From: Oscillatoriales cyanobacterium
Lineage (GTDB): Bacteria > Cyanobacteriota > Cyanobacteriia > CACIAM-69d
NCBI GenBank assembly: GCA_004292515.1
Contig: RDXB01000049.1
Coordinates: 1 to 50,027, forward strand
Length of the DNA stretch: 50,027 nt
Direction: 5' to 3'
The notes below the pieces were generated by a model. It searched no databases. It was not told the origin of the DNA and worked only from the letters and a program-made list of their open reading frames with translations. A program made the translations under genes and the position numbers. Shown here piece after piece: positions 1 to 9,150 of the stretch; within the stretch, counting starts at the first letter, position 1; each line of letters starts with the position of its first letter.

Positions 1-1
1 G

Positions 2-1855
2 GGAACGTTGGAAGATTTGATGTTTCCTGAAAATAATCAACGGGTGAAGGCGCAGAAAGGGCGCGATATTCGGGTGATTATTGGCAATCCGCCCTATTCG
101 GCGGGGCAGGGCAGCGAGAATGACAATAACAAGAATCTGAAATATGACGCATTGGATGGTCGGATTACCGAGACTTATGCCAAATATTCCAGCGCGACAT
201 TAAAAAATAGTCTTTATGATTCTTATATTCGGGCGATTCGTTGGGCAAGTGATCGCATCGAAAATCAGGGAATTATCTGTTTTGTAACAAATGGCTCATT
301 CATTGACAGTAACTCGGCCGATGGTCTTCGTAAATGCCTGACAGATGAGTTTAGTAAGATTTACGTGTTTAACTTGCGGGGTAATGGTCGGACATCAGGA
401 GAAACCTGTCGCAAAGAAGGACACCCACTATTTGCAGCGTTGGGTGGAAAAGGTGGAAGTCTCGCCCCAGTTGCAATCACAATTCTAATCAAAAATCCTG
501 AATATCAAGGCAAATGCCAGCTTTTGTATCATGACATTGGAGATTATCTGAAGCGTTCAGAAAAGCTGGAAAAAATTCAGAAATTTAGAGATATTTCTGG
601 AATTAATTGGCAAACTATCACACCCAATGATAGCCATGATTGGATTAATCAACGCGATCCAGTCTTTGATGCGTTCATTTCCATGGGTGACAAGAAAAAC
701 ATCACAGCAAAAACGATCTTTGATGTGTATTCTAGTGGTGTAAAAACTAATCGTGATGTGTGGTGCTACAACTTCTCGCGTGATGCGGTTGCTAATAACA
801 TGAGCCGCATGATCGATTTTTACAATCAACAGGTTGAGCAGTATCAAGCGATCGCAGGAACTAAACCCAATGTCGATAGTTTTATCAATACTGATTCAAC
901 CAAAATTAGTTGGACGAGAGAGATCAAGCAAGATTTAGGGCGCAATAAAAAGGGAAGTTTTGAAGACAGTCATATTGTCCGTAGTGTCTACCGTCCGTTT
1001 TGCAAACAATATTCTTACTTTGATCGACAATTTAATAACTGCGTTTACCAAATGCCAAAGATTTTCCCGATCGCCCCTCTGGAAAACCTGGCAATTGGTA
1101 TAAATGGTGCTGGTTCTCTTAAAAATTTTTCAGCACTAATTACAAATATTCTTCCTGATCTCGAAGTTGTTTCAAAAACTCAATATTTCCCCCTCTATAC
1201 ATACACCAAAAACACCGACCTCGGCGAACTCTTCCAAACCGCCGACCCCAACCAAAGCGACTATCGCCGCAACGACAACATACCCGACGCGATTTTGCAG
1301 GATTTTCAGACCACCTATCGCGACCCCAAAATCACCAAAGAAGACATTTTCTATTACGTCTACGGCATCCTCCACAGCCCCGAATATAAAACCCGGTTCG
1401 CCGCCGACCTGAAGAAAATGTTGCCCCGGATTCCCTTCGCCGCCGACTTCTGGGCCTTCAGCCGCGCCGGTCGCCAACTCGCCCATTGGCATCTGAATTA
1501 TGAGGCGATCGAACCCTACCCGATCGACGAACTCAAAGAAACCCTCTTTGTCGAAGCCGACGATTACCAAGTCACCAAAATGACCTTCGGCCGCCACAAC
1601 AAACAAATCGACAAAACCACAATTATCTATAACCACAAAATCAAACTGATCAACATTCCCCTCGCCGCCTATGACTACAAAGTGTGCGATCGATCCGCGA
1701 TCGAATGGATCATGGAACGCTACCAAATCACCAAAGACAAAGACAGCGGCATCACCAACAACCCCAACCACTCCGCGTCAGTTTGGAAACCGTCGCGATC
1801 GTCAACAGCCTCCCACCCCTCAACGAGCGCTAACCCAACCCCAACCGCCTGTTGA
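2..1855 (+). CDS. Type ISP restriction-modification enzyme, distal part, damaged 3' end
   Basis: The reading frame is open to the left edge, so the helicase/nuclease and first methyltransferase parts lie outside the window. The visible part starts just before a GNPPY motif (NPPY at about residues 28-31), the catalytic motif IV of amino-methyltransferases. It continues through methyltransferase-like segments (VTNGSFIDSNSADGLRK, YVFNLRGNGRTSGE) and a specificity region, ending in the conserved block SAIEWIMERYQITKDKDSGI. In this family that block is normally followed by about 20-30 residues and a terminus like SLETVAIVNSLPPLNER. Here that terminus is present, but in another frame (1774-1833), while the annotated frame runs into an unrelated Ser/Thr/Pro-rich tail to 1855. 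I infer a small out-of-frame deletion near 1765-1775. Bases up to about 1190 are AT-richer than the C-rich remainder. Whether the enzyme still works is unknown. Confidence 0.8.
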   Translation, partial: GTLEDLMFPENNQRVKAQKGRDIRVIIGNPPYSAGQGSENDNNKNLKYDALDGRITETYAKYSSATLKNSLYDSYIRAIRWASDRIENQGIICFVTNGSFIDSNSADGLRKCLTDEFSKIYVFNLRGNGRTSGETCRKEGHPLFAALGGKGGSLAPVAITILIKNPEYQGKCQLLYHDIGDYLKRSEKLEKIQKFRDISGINWQTITPNDSHDWINQRDPVFDAFISMGDKKNITAKTIFDVYSSGVKTNRDVWCYNFSRDAVANNMSRMIDFYNQQVEQYQAIAGTKPNVDSFINTDSTKISWTREIKQDLGRNKKGSFEDSHIVRSVYRPFCKQYSYFDRQFNNCVYQMPKIFPIAPLENLAIGINGAGSLKNFSALITNILPDLEVVSKTQYFPLYTYTKNTDLGELFQTADPNQSDYRRNDNIPDAILQDFQTTYRDPKITKEDIFYYVYGILHSPEYKTRFAADLKKMLPRIPFAADFWAFSRAGRQLAHWHLNYEAIEPYPIDELKETLFVEADDYQVTKMTFGRHNKQIDKTTIIYNHKIKLINIPLAAYDYKVCDRSAIEWIMERYQITKDKDSGITNNPNHSASVWKPSRSSTASHPSTSANPTPTAC

Positions 1856-1868
1856 TTTCCAAAATCCC

Positions 1869-1969
1869 GGTAGGGGCGGGTTTGAAACCATTGGCTTCAA
1901 CTTAAGAAAGTTAAGCTGTAGCCATCAATCCTGTAGACAGTTGAGCAATGGCTCGTAGTCGCCCCTACC
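1869..1969. repeat. 101-bp inverted-repeat (MITE-like) element
   Basis: A perfect 10-bp inverted repeat, GGTAGGGGCG at 1869-1878 and CGCCCCTACC at 1960-1969, bounds 101 bp with no coding potential. It lies directly behind the damaged 3' end of the restriction-modification gene. Similar GTAGGGGCGGGTTT motifs are, from memory, common dispersed sequences in cyanobacteria. The rest of the gap up to the next gene (1970-2186) holds nothing I recognise. Confidence 0.45.
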
Positions 1970-2186
1970 CAAATGCCAATCCTGATTTGCGTCGGTGCTG
2001 TCATGGGGCAGCGCCCGCCATCGAAGAAATTGAAAAACTGGTAGTGCCTGTGAGGTGATGCTTTTTGGAAAAAGATTGCTTACACCGTAAGGCTTTCACC
2101 CGCTCATCATTACTAAATTACGGCACTACCGATTCGTTTACCCGATTTGTTGGTGACAACCAGCCCGATAGGAGGTGATCGCCCCG

Positions 2187-5100
2187 TTAGTCATCTACAT
2201 CCAAATTGACGGAGAAGGTTAGCACCGTTTCATCCACTCCTTTCAGCTCAAGGGGGCCAACCTTTTCGATGTCGTTTTCGTCGAGGTAGTCGGCCACTGC
2301 TGCTGACACGAGGACAGTTCCCGGGCGGGCAGCTTGCTGAATCCGCGAGGAAATGTTTACGCAGGGGCCGATCGCCGTGTAGTCCGATCGCTCCTCGCTG
2401 CCAAACATCCCGACGACCGCTGTGCCCTGATGGATGCCGCAGCGGAACCGCACCGAAGGAATCCCCTGCTCACCCCAGGCGCGGTTCATCTCGGCGAGGC
2501 GGCTTGACATTTGCCGGGCCGTGCGGATGGCTCGCCGCACCTGTTCGTTGGGGGTGGCTTCTTCGGGTGCGCCAAACAGCACCAAAATTGCGTCACCCAT
2601 AAACTTATCGATCGTGCCGCCATTGGCAAAGGCGATGTGGGTCATTTCCGATAGATATTCGTTCAGCAGCTCGGCCACCTTGCGCGATCGCACCGTATTC
2701 GAGAGCTGCGTAAAGCCCACAATGTCGCTAAACAGCACCGTAATCAGGCGAGGCTCCGGTTGCAAATCTAGGCGCAGATCGCCCGCGGCCGCCTTCGCAA
2801 CCAGGGCATTGGGCAGGAACCGCCGCAGCACTGACTCGGTGAGGTAAGAGTTAAGTTCTGAGACCTTGCGCTCGTTGGCCTTGAGGGCAATCAGGTTGTG
2901 CACAGCGGCGAGGAGTTCGCGATCGTCAAAGGGTTTGGCTAAATAAGCATCGGCACCAATTTCCACCCCTTCCACGCGCGTATCGGCATCGGCCTTAGCC
3001 GTCAACAAAATAATCGGTGTGCCCTGGAGGTTTGCATCCTGACGCACCATCCGAATTAGGTCTAATCCTGAGACTCCGGGCATCATTAAATCCGTGAGGA
3101 TCAGACTGGGATGGCGGTTTTGGGCCACGGCGAAGCCTTCGGAACCATTTCGAGCCACTACTACGGCGTAGTCATGTTTGCGCAGGATGCTGCTGACATA
3201 GCTGCGCAGGTCGGGATTGTCGTCTACGACCAACACCAGGGGGCGATCGCTCGTTTCGGCAACGCTGGCATCGGTAGTCACGTCGCTGGCGGCCAACTGA
3301 TGCTCCAGCAGTTCGGCGGCTAAGTCGGCTAGTTCCACGGCGGCGCGACTGCCTTCGATCGCCACGGGCTGATCCAGGGTGCGATCGGGCGGCAGGTGGG
3401 TGCAGCCGCGATCGAGCCATACCGAAAATGTGGTTCCGCGGCCATATTCCGACTCCACCGTCACCCGGCCGCCGTGGAGTTCGACCAGCTCCTTCACCAG
3501 GGCCAAGCCCAGCCCCGTGCCTTCATAGCCCCGACTGACGGAGCCTTCGGCCTGTCGAAATCTCTCAAATAGGTGGGGAATTTGGTCGGTGCGGATGCCA
3601 ATTCCGGTATCACTCACTTGCAGGAGGTAATGTTGGCCCGTGGCTTGCACCGTCACGGCAATTTCGCCACCGCGCGGCGTAAACTTCATGGCATTCGACA
3701 GCAGGTTATAGACCACCTTGTCAAAGCGCTCGGCATCCAAGTAGGTGTCGGGACAGGCTTGCAGATTGGCCCCTAGGGTCAACCCCTTGCGCTCGCAGTA
3801 GGGCCGGAAGGATTCGACGATGTAGCCTGTGAAGTCCGCCAAGTTACAGGGGCGAAAGGTGGGTTGCATCCGTCCCGCATCCACCCGCTGCAAGTCCAAG
3901 AGCTGGTTAACCAACCGCAACAGGCGGCGTGAGTTGCGCAGGGCCACTTCTGCTTGGTCGTAGGGCAAGTCGGCCTGTTGGTTCACCGCCGCTTCCAGGG
4001 GCCCAATCATCAAGGTCAGGGGCGTGCGGAATTCGTGGGAAATGTTTTGGAAAAATTCGGTTTTTTGGCGATCGAGGGCCAGGAGCTGTTCGGCCTGTTG
4101 GCGGGTGGTTTGGTAGAGCCGGGCCTGCTGCACGGCGATCGCGGCTTGGACGGCCACGGCCTGCACCAGTTTGACTTCCGTGCGTTGCCAGTTACGGGGC
4201 GTGCTTTGGCGCAAGGAAATGCTGCCGATGATTTTGCCCTCGGAGAGTAGGGGTACTACCAGTAGGGCCTTGGCCTGCTGCTTTAGGGGCAAGCTGCTGG
4301 AAAAGTCGCTGTGGGTTAGGTCGTTGATCGCGATCGGCTGTTGCTCGTCGATCAGTTGTTGCAACACGGGATTGCTGGCGATCGGGGCGATCGAGCGGGG
4401 CAGGGGTTCCGTTTGGCGCGCGGCAGCGACGGGGTCAACCTGTTGGGGTGTCCAGATCACCTGCAACGCATGTTCGTTGCCGGGTGGGGGCGCTTCGTCA
4501 AACCCGACGCACTGGACATATTCGTCATCCTTCGTCCACAGGGATAGGGCACAGCCATCGGACTTGAGGGCTTGGCGCAACTGCTGGGTGATGGTGGCAA
4601 AGATCGTTTTAGGATCTAGGCTCGATCGAATGTCCGTCGCGATCGCATTCACCAAGGCCTCGCGATCGGCCAGGGCGCGCACCCGTTCGTAGGCCCGCGC
4701 TTGGGCCAGGGCCAGCGATGCTTGGTCAGCCACCGCCACGGCCAACTGCACATCCTCTTCACTCCAAGGACGCACCTCTCCACAGCGGTGCAGCGCCATA
4801 ATTGCCGCGATCTCACCGCGATAGACCATCGGCACCAAAATACTGGAGCAAATTTCCAGCCGTTCAAAGGATTGCAAGCGTTGCTGCCAGCTCGGCTCCG
4901 AGGACTGGAAACAGGCATCGGTAGCCACATCGTCGATCGAGAGCGCCGATTCCACCGGCCACGCTGTCGCCATCAAATCTGCAAAGAGGGATTCGACCGA
5001 TTGCTGGGCCGCATCGGCCGGATCGCTCGACCAATAAACAAATTGCTCGTCGGTGAGGTGGTTGTCCTCCACCGGCCGCAGCAGGCAACAGCTCGACTGC

Positions 5101-5612
5101 AAAGCCTGGCCCACCGCCTCCACGATCGTTTGCAGCATGGCCCGCGAATCTAGGACGCTGCGAATGGTGGTTGATACCTCATTGAGCAGCGATTCCCGGC
5201 GCAGGGACTGGCGCAATTCCCGCGTGCGCGATCGCAGCACGTTGTGGGTTTCGACCGCCTTGCGCACCGAAGCCTTGAGATCTTCGTCATCCCAAGGCTT
5301 GGTGACATATTTGAAAACCTTGCCGGAGTTGATCGCCTCCACCAAGTCGTCCACATCCGTGTAGCCAGTGACAATAATCCGCATCACGTCGGGATATTGC
5401 TCGGCCGTCAAGCTCAAAAATTCGGTTCCGCTCATCAGCGGCATCCGCTGGTCAGACACAATCACCGCCACACTCGAATTACTGGCCAGCAATTCGAGGG
5501 CTTCCGGGCCGTTGTTGGCCCGCAGCACGTTGAATTCACGGTGGAGCGTGCGATAGAGCAGATCGAGAATATCCGCTTCGTCGTCGATCACCAGCACAGT
5601 GGGCTTACTCAT
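2187..5612 (-). CDS. cyaC: CyaC-type adenylate cyclase: hybrid two-component kinase with class III cyclase domain
   Basis: The predicted role is cAMP synthesis driven by an internal phosphorelay. Domain order over about 1141 residues: receiver domain (phospho-acceptor D54 in SDQRMP, K105 in TKPW); two GAF-like regions (about 150-310 and 320-495); HisKA with H526 in SHEFRTP; HATPase with N-box NLLSNAMKFTP, DTGIGI and GTGLGL; second receiver (D841 in TDLMMP); and a class III cyclase homology domain with metal-binding D963 (FSDIVGF) and D1007 (KFMGDA). The order R1-GAF-HK-R2-cyclase and the length match CyaC of Anabaena and Spirulina, where phosphotransfer to the second receiver activates the cyclase. 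I chose the ATG at 5612 because the receiver begins there; an upstream TTG at 5678 would add 22 unconserved residues. All key catalytic residues look intact. A separate Crp/Fnr-type gene lies at 48112-48954, but nothing shows that it is the cAMP receptor. Confidence 0.88.
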   Translation of the reverse strand: MSKPTVLVIDDEADILDLLYRTLHREFNVLRANNGPEALELLASNSSVAVIVSDQRMPLMSGTEFLSLTAEQYPDVMRIIVTGYTDVDDLVEAINSGKVFKYVTKPWDDEDLKASVRKAVETHNVLRSRTRELRQSLRRESLLNEVSTTIRSVLDSRAMLQTIVEAVGQALQSSCCLLRPVEDNHLTDEQFVYWSSDPADAAQQSVESLFADLMATAWPVESALSIDDVATDACFQSSEPSWQQRLQSFERLEICSSILVPMVYRGEIAAIMALHRCGEVRPWSEEDVQLAVAVADQASLALAQARAYERVRALADREALVNAIATDIRSSLDPKTIFATITQQLRQALKSDGCALSLWTKDDEYVQCVGFDEAPPPGNEHALQVIWTPQQVDPVAAARQTEPLPRSIAPIASNPVLQQLIDEQQPIAINDLTHSDFSSSLPLKQQAKALLVVPLLSEGKIIGSISLRQSTPRNWQRTEVKLVQAVAVQAAIAVQQARLYQTTRQQAEQLLALDRQKTEFFQNISHEFRTPLTLMIGPLEAAVNQQADLPYDQAEVALRNSRRLLRLVNQLLDLQRVDAGRMQPTFRPCNLADFTGYIVESFRPYCERKGLTLGANLQACPDTYLDAERFDKVVYNLLSNAMKFTPRGGEIAVTVQATGQHYLLQVSDTGIGIRTDQIPHLFERFRQAEGSVSRGYEGTGLGLALVKELVELHGGRVTVESEYGRGTTFSVWLDRGCTHLPPDRTLDQPVAIEGSRAAVELADLAAELLEHQLAASDVTTDASVAETSDRPLVLVVDDNPDLRSYVSSILRKHDYAVVVARNGSEGFAVAQNRHPSLILTDLMMPGVSGLDLIRMVRQDANLQGTPIILLTAKADADTRVEGVEIGADAYLAKPFDDRELLAAVHNLIALKANERKVSELNSYLTESVLRRFLPNALVAKAAAGDLRLDLQPEPRLITVLFSDIVGFTQLSNTVRSRKVAELLNEYLSEMTHIAFANGGTIDKFMGDAILVLFGAPEEATPNEQVRRAIRTARQMSSRLAEMNRAWGEQGIPSVRFRCGIHQGTAVVGMFGSEERSDYTAIGPCVNISSRIQQAARPGTVLVSAAVADYLDENDIEKVGPLELKGVDETVLTFSVNLDVDD

Positions 5613-5868
5613 CCGAACCGGCTCCCGAGTGCGATCGGGGACAAGGGATCTCGCGACCCGGAATAGATCCCGGCTCAAACTGAGACTTCAGAGGCGGCAA
5701 CGAGGAACCGGTCATAGCGCACTAGCGCGGAGTCTTCAAGGGTGGGGGGGCGATCGGCTCGGCTATCGAACGGGCAGGCCGCTCAGACAAACCGTCTGGG
5801 AACAGGTGAACGGGGGTGAACCGCCTTCACCCTGTGGGGGCGGGGGCGTTTGGATCAACCGCCGTTTT

Positions 5869-5910
5869 AATGACCTATTTTTGATGACCTATTTTTGATG
5901 ACCTATTGTA
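5869..5910. repeat. Three tandem 14-bp repeats
   Basis: Units at 5869-5882, 5883-5896 and 5897-5910 share the consensus GATGACCTATTTTT. The second is the perfect form, the first differs at its first base, and the third diverges over its last four bases. The array is about 260 bp upstream of the cyaC start. Confidence 0.75.
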
Positions 5911-5915
5911 GTTCG

Positions 5916-5934
5916 GAGCGCCGCCGTGGCGCTC
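5916..5934. terminator. Hairpin, possible lepA terminator
   Basis: GAGCGCC pairs with GGCGCTC around a 5-base loop. On the plus strand it is followed by TTT. On the minus strand, downstream of lepA, it has no T-tract, so intrinsic termination of lepA is uncertain. Confidence 0.35.
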
Positions 5935-6038
5935 TTTCCAGTTGATTTACAAGCGAAATCATTTCCCCTTACACCAATGCTCCGAATCACTCCGGATGAC
6001 TCCGAATGTCATGGAAACTGGCTCTGGGACGTAGCACC

Positions 6039-7850
6039 CTATTCGCGATCGATCTTCAGCACTGCCATGAAAGCTGACTGAGGCACATCGACTGTCCCGA
6101 TCGCCTTCATCCGCTTTTTACCCGCCGCTTGCTTCTTGAGCAGTTTTTTCTTGCGGGAAATGTCGCCACCGTAGCACTTGGCCAACACATCCTTGCGCAG
6201 GGCGGGGATCGCCTCGCTAGCCACGACGCGGGAGCCGATGGTGGCTTGGATCGGCACTTTGAATTGGTGGCGCGGAATCAGCTCCTTCAACTTCTCCACC
6301 AGGGCGCGACCCACGTAGTAGGCCTTGTCGCGGTGGACGATCGCCGAGAGGGAATCCACCTGATCGCCATTGATCAGCACATCCAGCCGCACCAGGGAGT
6401 TTTCCCGGTAGCCAATCAAGGAATATTCCATGCTGGCGTAACCGCGCGATCGGGACTTCATTTGGTCAAAAAAGTCCGTCACCACCTCCGCCAGCGGGAT
6501 TTCATAGATCAACGTCGTCCGCCCCTGGGTCAAGTAGCGCATATCCACAAACACCCCGCGTCGGGTTTGGGATAGCTCCATCAACGTGCCCACGAAATTC
6601 TCAGGCGTGATCATCTCCACTTTGACGTAGGGTTCCTCGATCTTTTCGCGATATTGCGGCTCGGGCAGATCGCTGGGATTGTCGATCAGCACCACTTCCC
6701 CATCGATTTTGCTGACCCGGTAAACCACCGAAGGCGCAGTGGCGATCAAGTCGAGGTTATATTCCCGCTCTAGGCGCTCTTGGACGATTTCCATGTGCAG
6801 CAGGCCCAGGAAGCCGCAACGGAAGCCAAAGCCCATGGCGCTGGAGGTTTCCGGCTCGTAGCTGAGGGCTGCATCGTTTAAGCGCAGGCGATCGAGCGCT
6901 TCTCGCAGCTCGCCAAATTGATCCGAATCCGTCGGGAACAGCCCGCAGAACACCATCGGCTTGGCTTCCGTGTAGCCGGGCCAGGCTTCGGCGGCCGGCT
7001 TGCTGACCAAGGTGATCGTGTCGCCCACCCGCGCATCACCCACGGCTTTGATCGAGGCAGCCAGATAGCCCACTTCGCCCGCATGGAGTTCGCCGATCGG
7101 GCATTGGTTGGGAGCCAGCACGCCCAGCTCGTCAACTTCATATTCCTTACCCGAGGCCATCAGCCGCACTTTGTCGCCCTTTTTCAGGCGACCGTCCATC
7201 ACGCGGAAGTAGACGATTACGCCGCGATAGCTGTCGTAGTAGCTGTCGAAAATCAGGGCCCGCAGGGGTTTGTCCACCGTATCGGCCGGCGGCGGCACTT
7301 TCTGGACGATCGACTCCAAAATATCGACGATGCCGATCCCCTCTTTGGCCGATGCGTGAATGGCATCGCTGCAATCGAGGCCGATCGTCTCTTCAATTTC
7401 GCCGGCCACGCGATCGGGTTCGGCCCCCGGCAGGTCGATCTTGTTCAAGACCGGCACGATTTCTAAGTTATTTTCCAGGGCCAAGTAGACATTGGCCAGG
7501 GTTTGGGCCTCGACCCCTTGGGACGCATCCACCACCAGCAAGGCCCCTTCACAGGCGGCCAAACTGCGCGACACCTCGTAGGAAAAGTCCACGTGACCGG
7601 GTGTATCAATCAAGTTGATCACGTAGTCATTGCCGTCTTTGGCGCGGTAATTCATGCGCGCCGCTTGTAGCTTGATGGTGATGCCCCGTTCCCGCTCCAG
7701 TTCCATGTTGTCGAGGAACTGTTCTTTCATGTCGCGCGCGGCCACCGTGCCCGTGTCTTGCAGCAGGCGATCGGCCAGGGTGGATTTACCGTGGTCGATG
7801 TGGGCAACGATCGAAAAATTGCGGATCCGCGAAACGGGCACGTCGGTCAT
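6039..7850 (-). CDS. lepA: Elongation factor 4 (LepA), translational GTPase
   Basis: LepA is a ribosome-binding GTPase that back-translocates or rescues stalled ribosomes. The 603-residue protein has a P-loop AHIDHGKST (about residues 16-24), the switch-I/G2 region RERGITIK, the G3 motif DTPGH, the G4 motif NKID, and the LepA-specific C-terminal end ([22 protein letters not shown]). I chose the ATG at 7850, giving [19 protein letters not shown], which matches the usual 600-603 length; the longer ORF to 7931 adds 27 unconserved residues. It is monocistronic. All GTPase motifs look intact. Confidence 0.97.
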   Translation of the reverse strand: MTDVPVSRIRNFSIVAHIDHGKSTLADRLLQDTGTVAARDMKEQFLDNMELERERGITIKLQAARMNYRAKDGNDYVINLIDTPGHVDFSYEVSRSLAACEGALLVVDASQGVEAQTLANVYLALENNLEIVPVLNKIDLPGAEPDRVAGEIEETIGLDCSDAIHASAKEGIGIVDILESIVQKVPPPADTVDKPLRALIFDSYYDSYRGVIVYFRVMDGRLKKGDKVRLMASGKEYEVDELGVLAPNQCPIGELHAGEVGYLAASIKAVGDARVGDTITLVSKPAAEAWPGYTEAKPMVFCGLFPTDSDQFGELREALDRLRLNDAALSYEPETSSAMGFGFRCGFLGLLHMEIVQERLEREYNLDLIATAPSVVYRVSKIDGEVVLIDNPSDLPEPQYREKIEEPYVKVEMITPENFVGTLMELSQTRRGVFVDMRYLTQGRTTLIYEIPLAEVVTDFFDQMKSRSRGYASMEYSLIGYRENSLVRLDVLINGDQVDSLSAIVHRDKAYYVGRALVEKLKELIPRHQFKVPIQATIGSRVVASEAIPALRKDVLAKCYGGDISRKKKLLKKQAAGKKRMKAIGTVDVPQSAFMAVLKIDRE

Positions 7851-8449
7851 GGCTACGGGGCGATAGGGCGAAGCGAGGAGTTGGGGGCGATCGATTAGGG
7901 TGCGCTTGGGGGCTTTAGGGCTGGGGCGCACCGATGGGCCATGAATCGGTCAGAGCAAACACGCCGCATACTGGGTCTTGTGATGCTCTGTAACAAAGGC
8001 AGCCGACAATATTTTAACGAATTCCTTACGAATTCCTGTCGTTTCCGATCGCGATTCGTCTCGCGATTCGTCTTGCAATTCATCGATCGCCGATGTCTGG
8101 ATCGCGGCGGGTCTGCGGGTCTATAGATGCCAGGGCGCAGCCGGGGTGGATCTGGGTAACCGGCGCGCAAGTTGGCAAGTAGGATTTGGCAAGTAGGATA
8201 ATGACGCTCGATTGGCGATCGATGAAACAATTGAATTAGTGACGGCGGGTTCTAATAGTGGTCACGATTGATTGCCAGTCAGGGGTCGCGAGTTCACTGC
8301 CCCTTGGCTCATGTGTCACGGGTTTGCCCGTTGGGTTGGGGTGGTGCAGGTTGGCGATCGCTGGGCCTCGCATCATCGACCAGTGACCGGATCGCCCCCC
8401 ACCCCACACCGATCAGCCTAATCGCCCCTAGATTTGAGATAGACCCCCA
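7851..8449. other. Intergenic region without a supported gene
   Basis: About 600 bp separates the divergent lepA and the small ribbon-helix-helix-like gene. The short ORFs here have no protein-like composition. The 8000-8100 part is AT-richer and may hold the lepA promoter, but I cannot pick out convincing -35/-10 boxes. Confidence 0.5.
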
Positions 8450-8701
8450 ATGGACATGGACACTTCAACCATGGATGACCGTTCCCCCAGCAACCGGCCG
8501 GAGCGCGCGAAAGCCGAACTGTTAGTTCGGATGGATCCTGAACTGCTCGATCGCCTCAATCACCTCACCGATGATCCCAGCAAGATTGTCGAAGCCGCCG
8601 TGCGCCAATGGCTGCGTGGTGGCCCAGCCCGCGAAGATGATCTGTCCCGCCTGCTGCCGCGCAATCCAGTGGTGCCACCTCGCGGGGAATGGAACGACTA
8701 G
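8450..8701 (+). CDS. Small ribbon-helix-helix-like cyanobacterial protein
   Basis: This is an 83-residue protein. After a polar N-terminus, the segment AELLVRMDPELLDRLNHLTDD followed by PSKIVEAAVRQWLRG has the strand-helix-turn-helix pattern of CopG/Arc-type ribbon-helix-helix proteins, which bind DNA as dimers. The C-terminus (LPRNPVVPPRGEWND) is short and Pro-rich. A GAGATAG sequence lies upstream of the ATG, and internal ATGs at codons 3 and 8 are possible starts. No toxin gene is adjacent, so an antitoxin role is not supported. It may be a free-standing regulator. The next gene is about 450 bp away. Confidence 0.6.
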   Translation: MDMDTSTMDDRSPSNRPERAKAELLVRMDPELLDRLNHLTDDPSKIVEAAVRQWLRGGPAREDDLSRLLPRNPVVPPRGEWND

Positions 8702-9150
8702 GCTGAACGACTGGGCTCACGAATGGGCCATGCAAATCGGGGGTTCTGGTGCTACTACTAGGTAAATCGTTGGGGTGTTTTTGCCGCCATTTTTGCCGCC
8801 ATTAGGCTGCCATTGAGGATGATTGCTGCGGAGACTCAACGCTGGCTCAATAGCTGCTGGTCGCAACCGTTGCCGGGCGTTTAGACAAGCGAAGTGGATC
8901 GCGATCGCCAAACCCGGCGATCGCCTCTGTCCGATTTTCCGGGCGATCGATGCTGCCTACTCATCTCTCCACGCCAGCGCATCTTTTGAACCCGGCCCCG
9001 CCGTGGCCCTGTTCCGGTTGATGATTCCCTAGTCCTGCGCCTTGACCCTTGGTGGGTGTGGCGGTCGGCCACTATGGAAACAAGCGGGCAGGACAACCCA
9101 GAGCAATCTTCGGGGCCTGTCGATCTATTGCCTATGCAAGCGAGTGTGTG
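8702..9150 (+). other. Intergenic region without a supported gene
   Basis: About 450 bp lies between the small RHH-like gene and the histidine kinase gene. Short ORFs in several frames have no recognisable product, and I see no RNA gene. It probably holds the promoter for the kinase gene. Confidence 0.5.

Larger units (their letters stand above)
5613..6038. other. Intergenic region upstream of cyaC with tandem repeats and a hairpin
   Basis: This stretch lies between the 3' end of lepA and the 5' end of cyaC, both on the minus strand, and has no convincing gene. It contains three 14-bp direct repeats (GATGACCTATTTTT consensus, 5869-5910) and a 7-bp-stem hairpin at 5916-5934. Confidence 0.6.
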
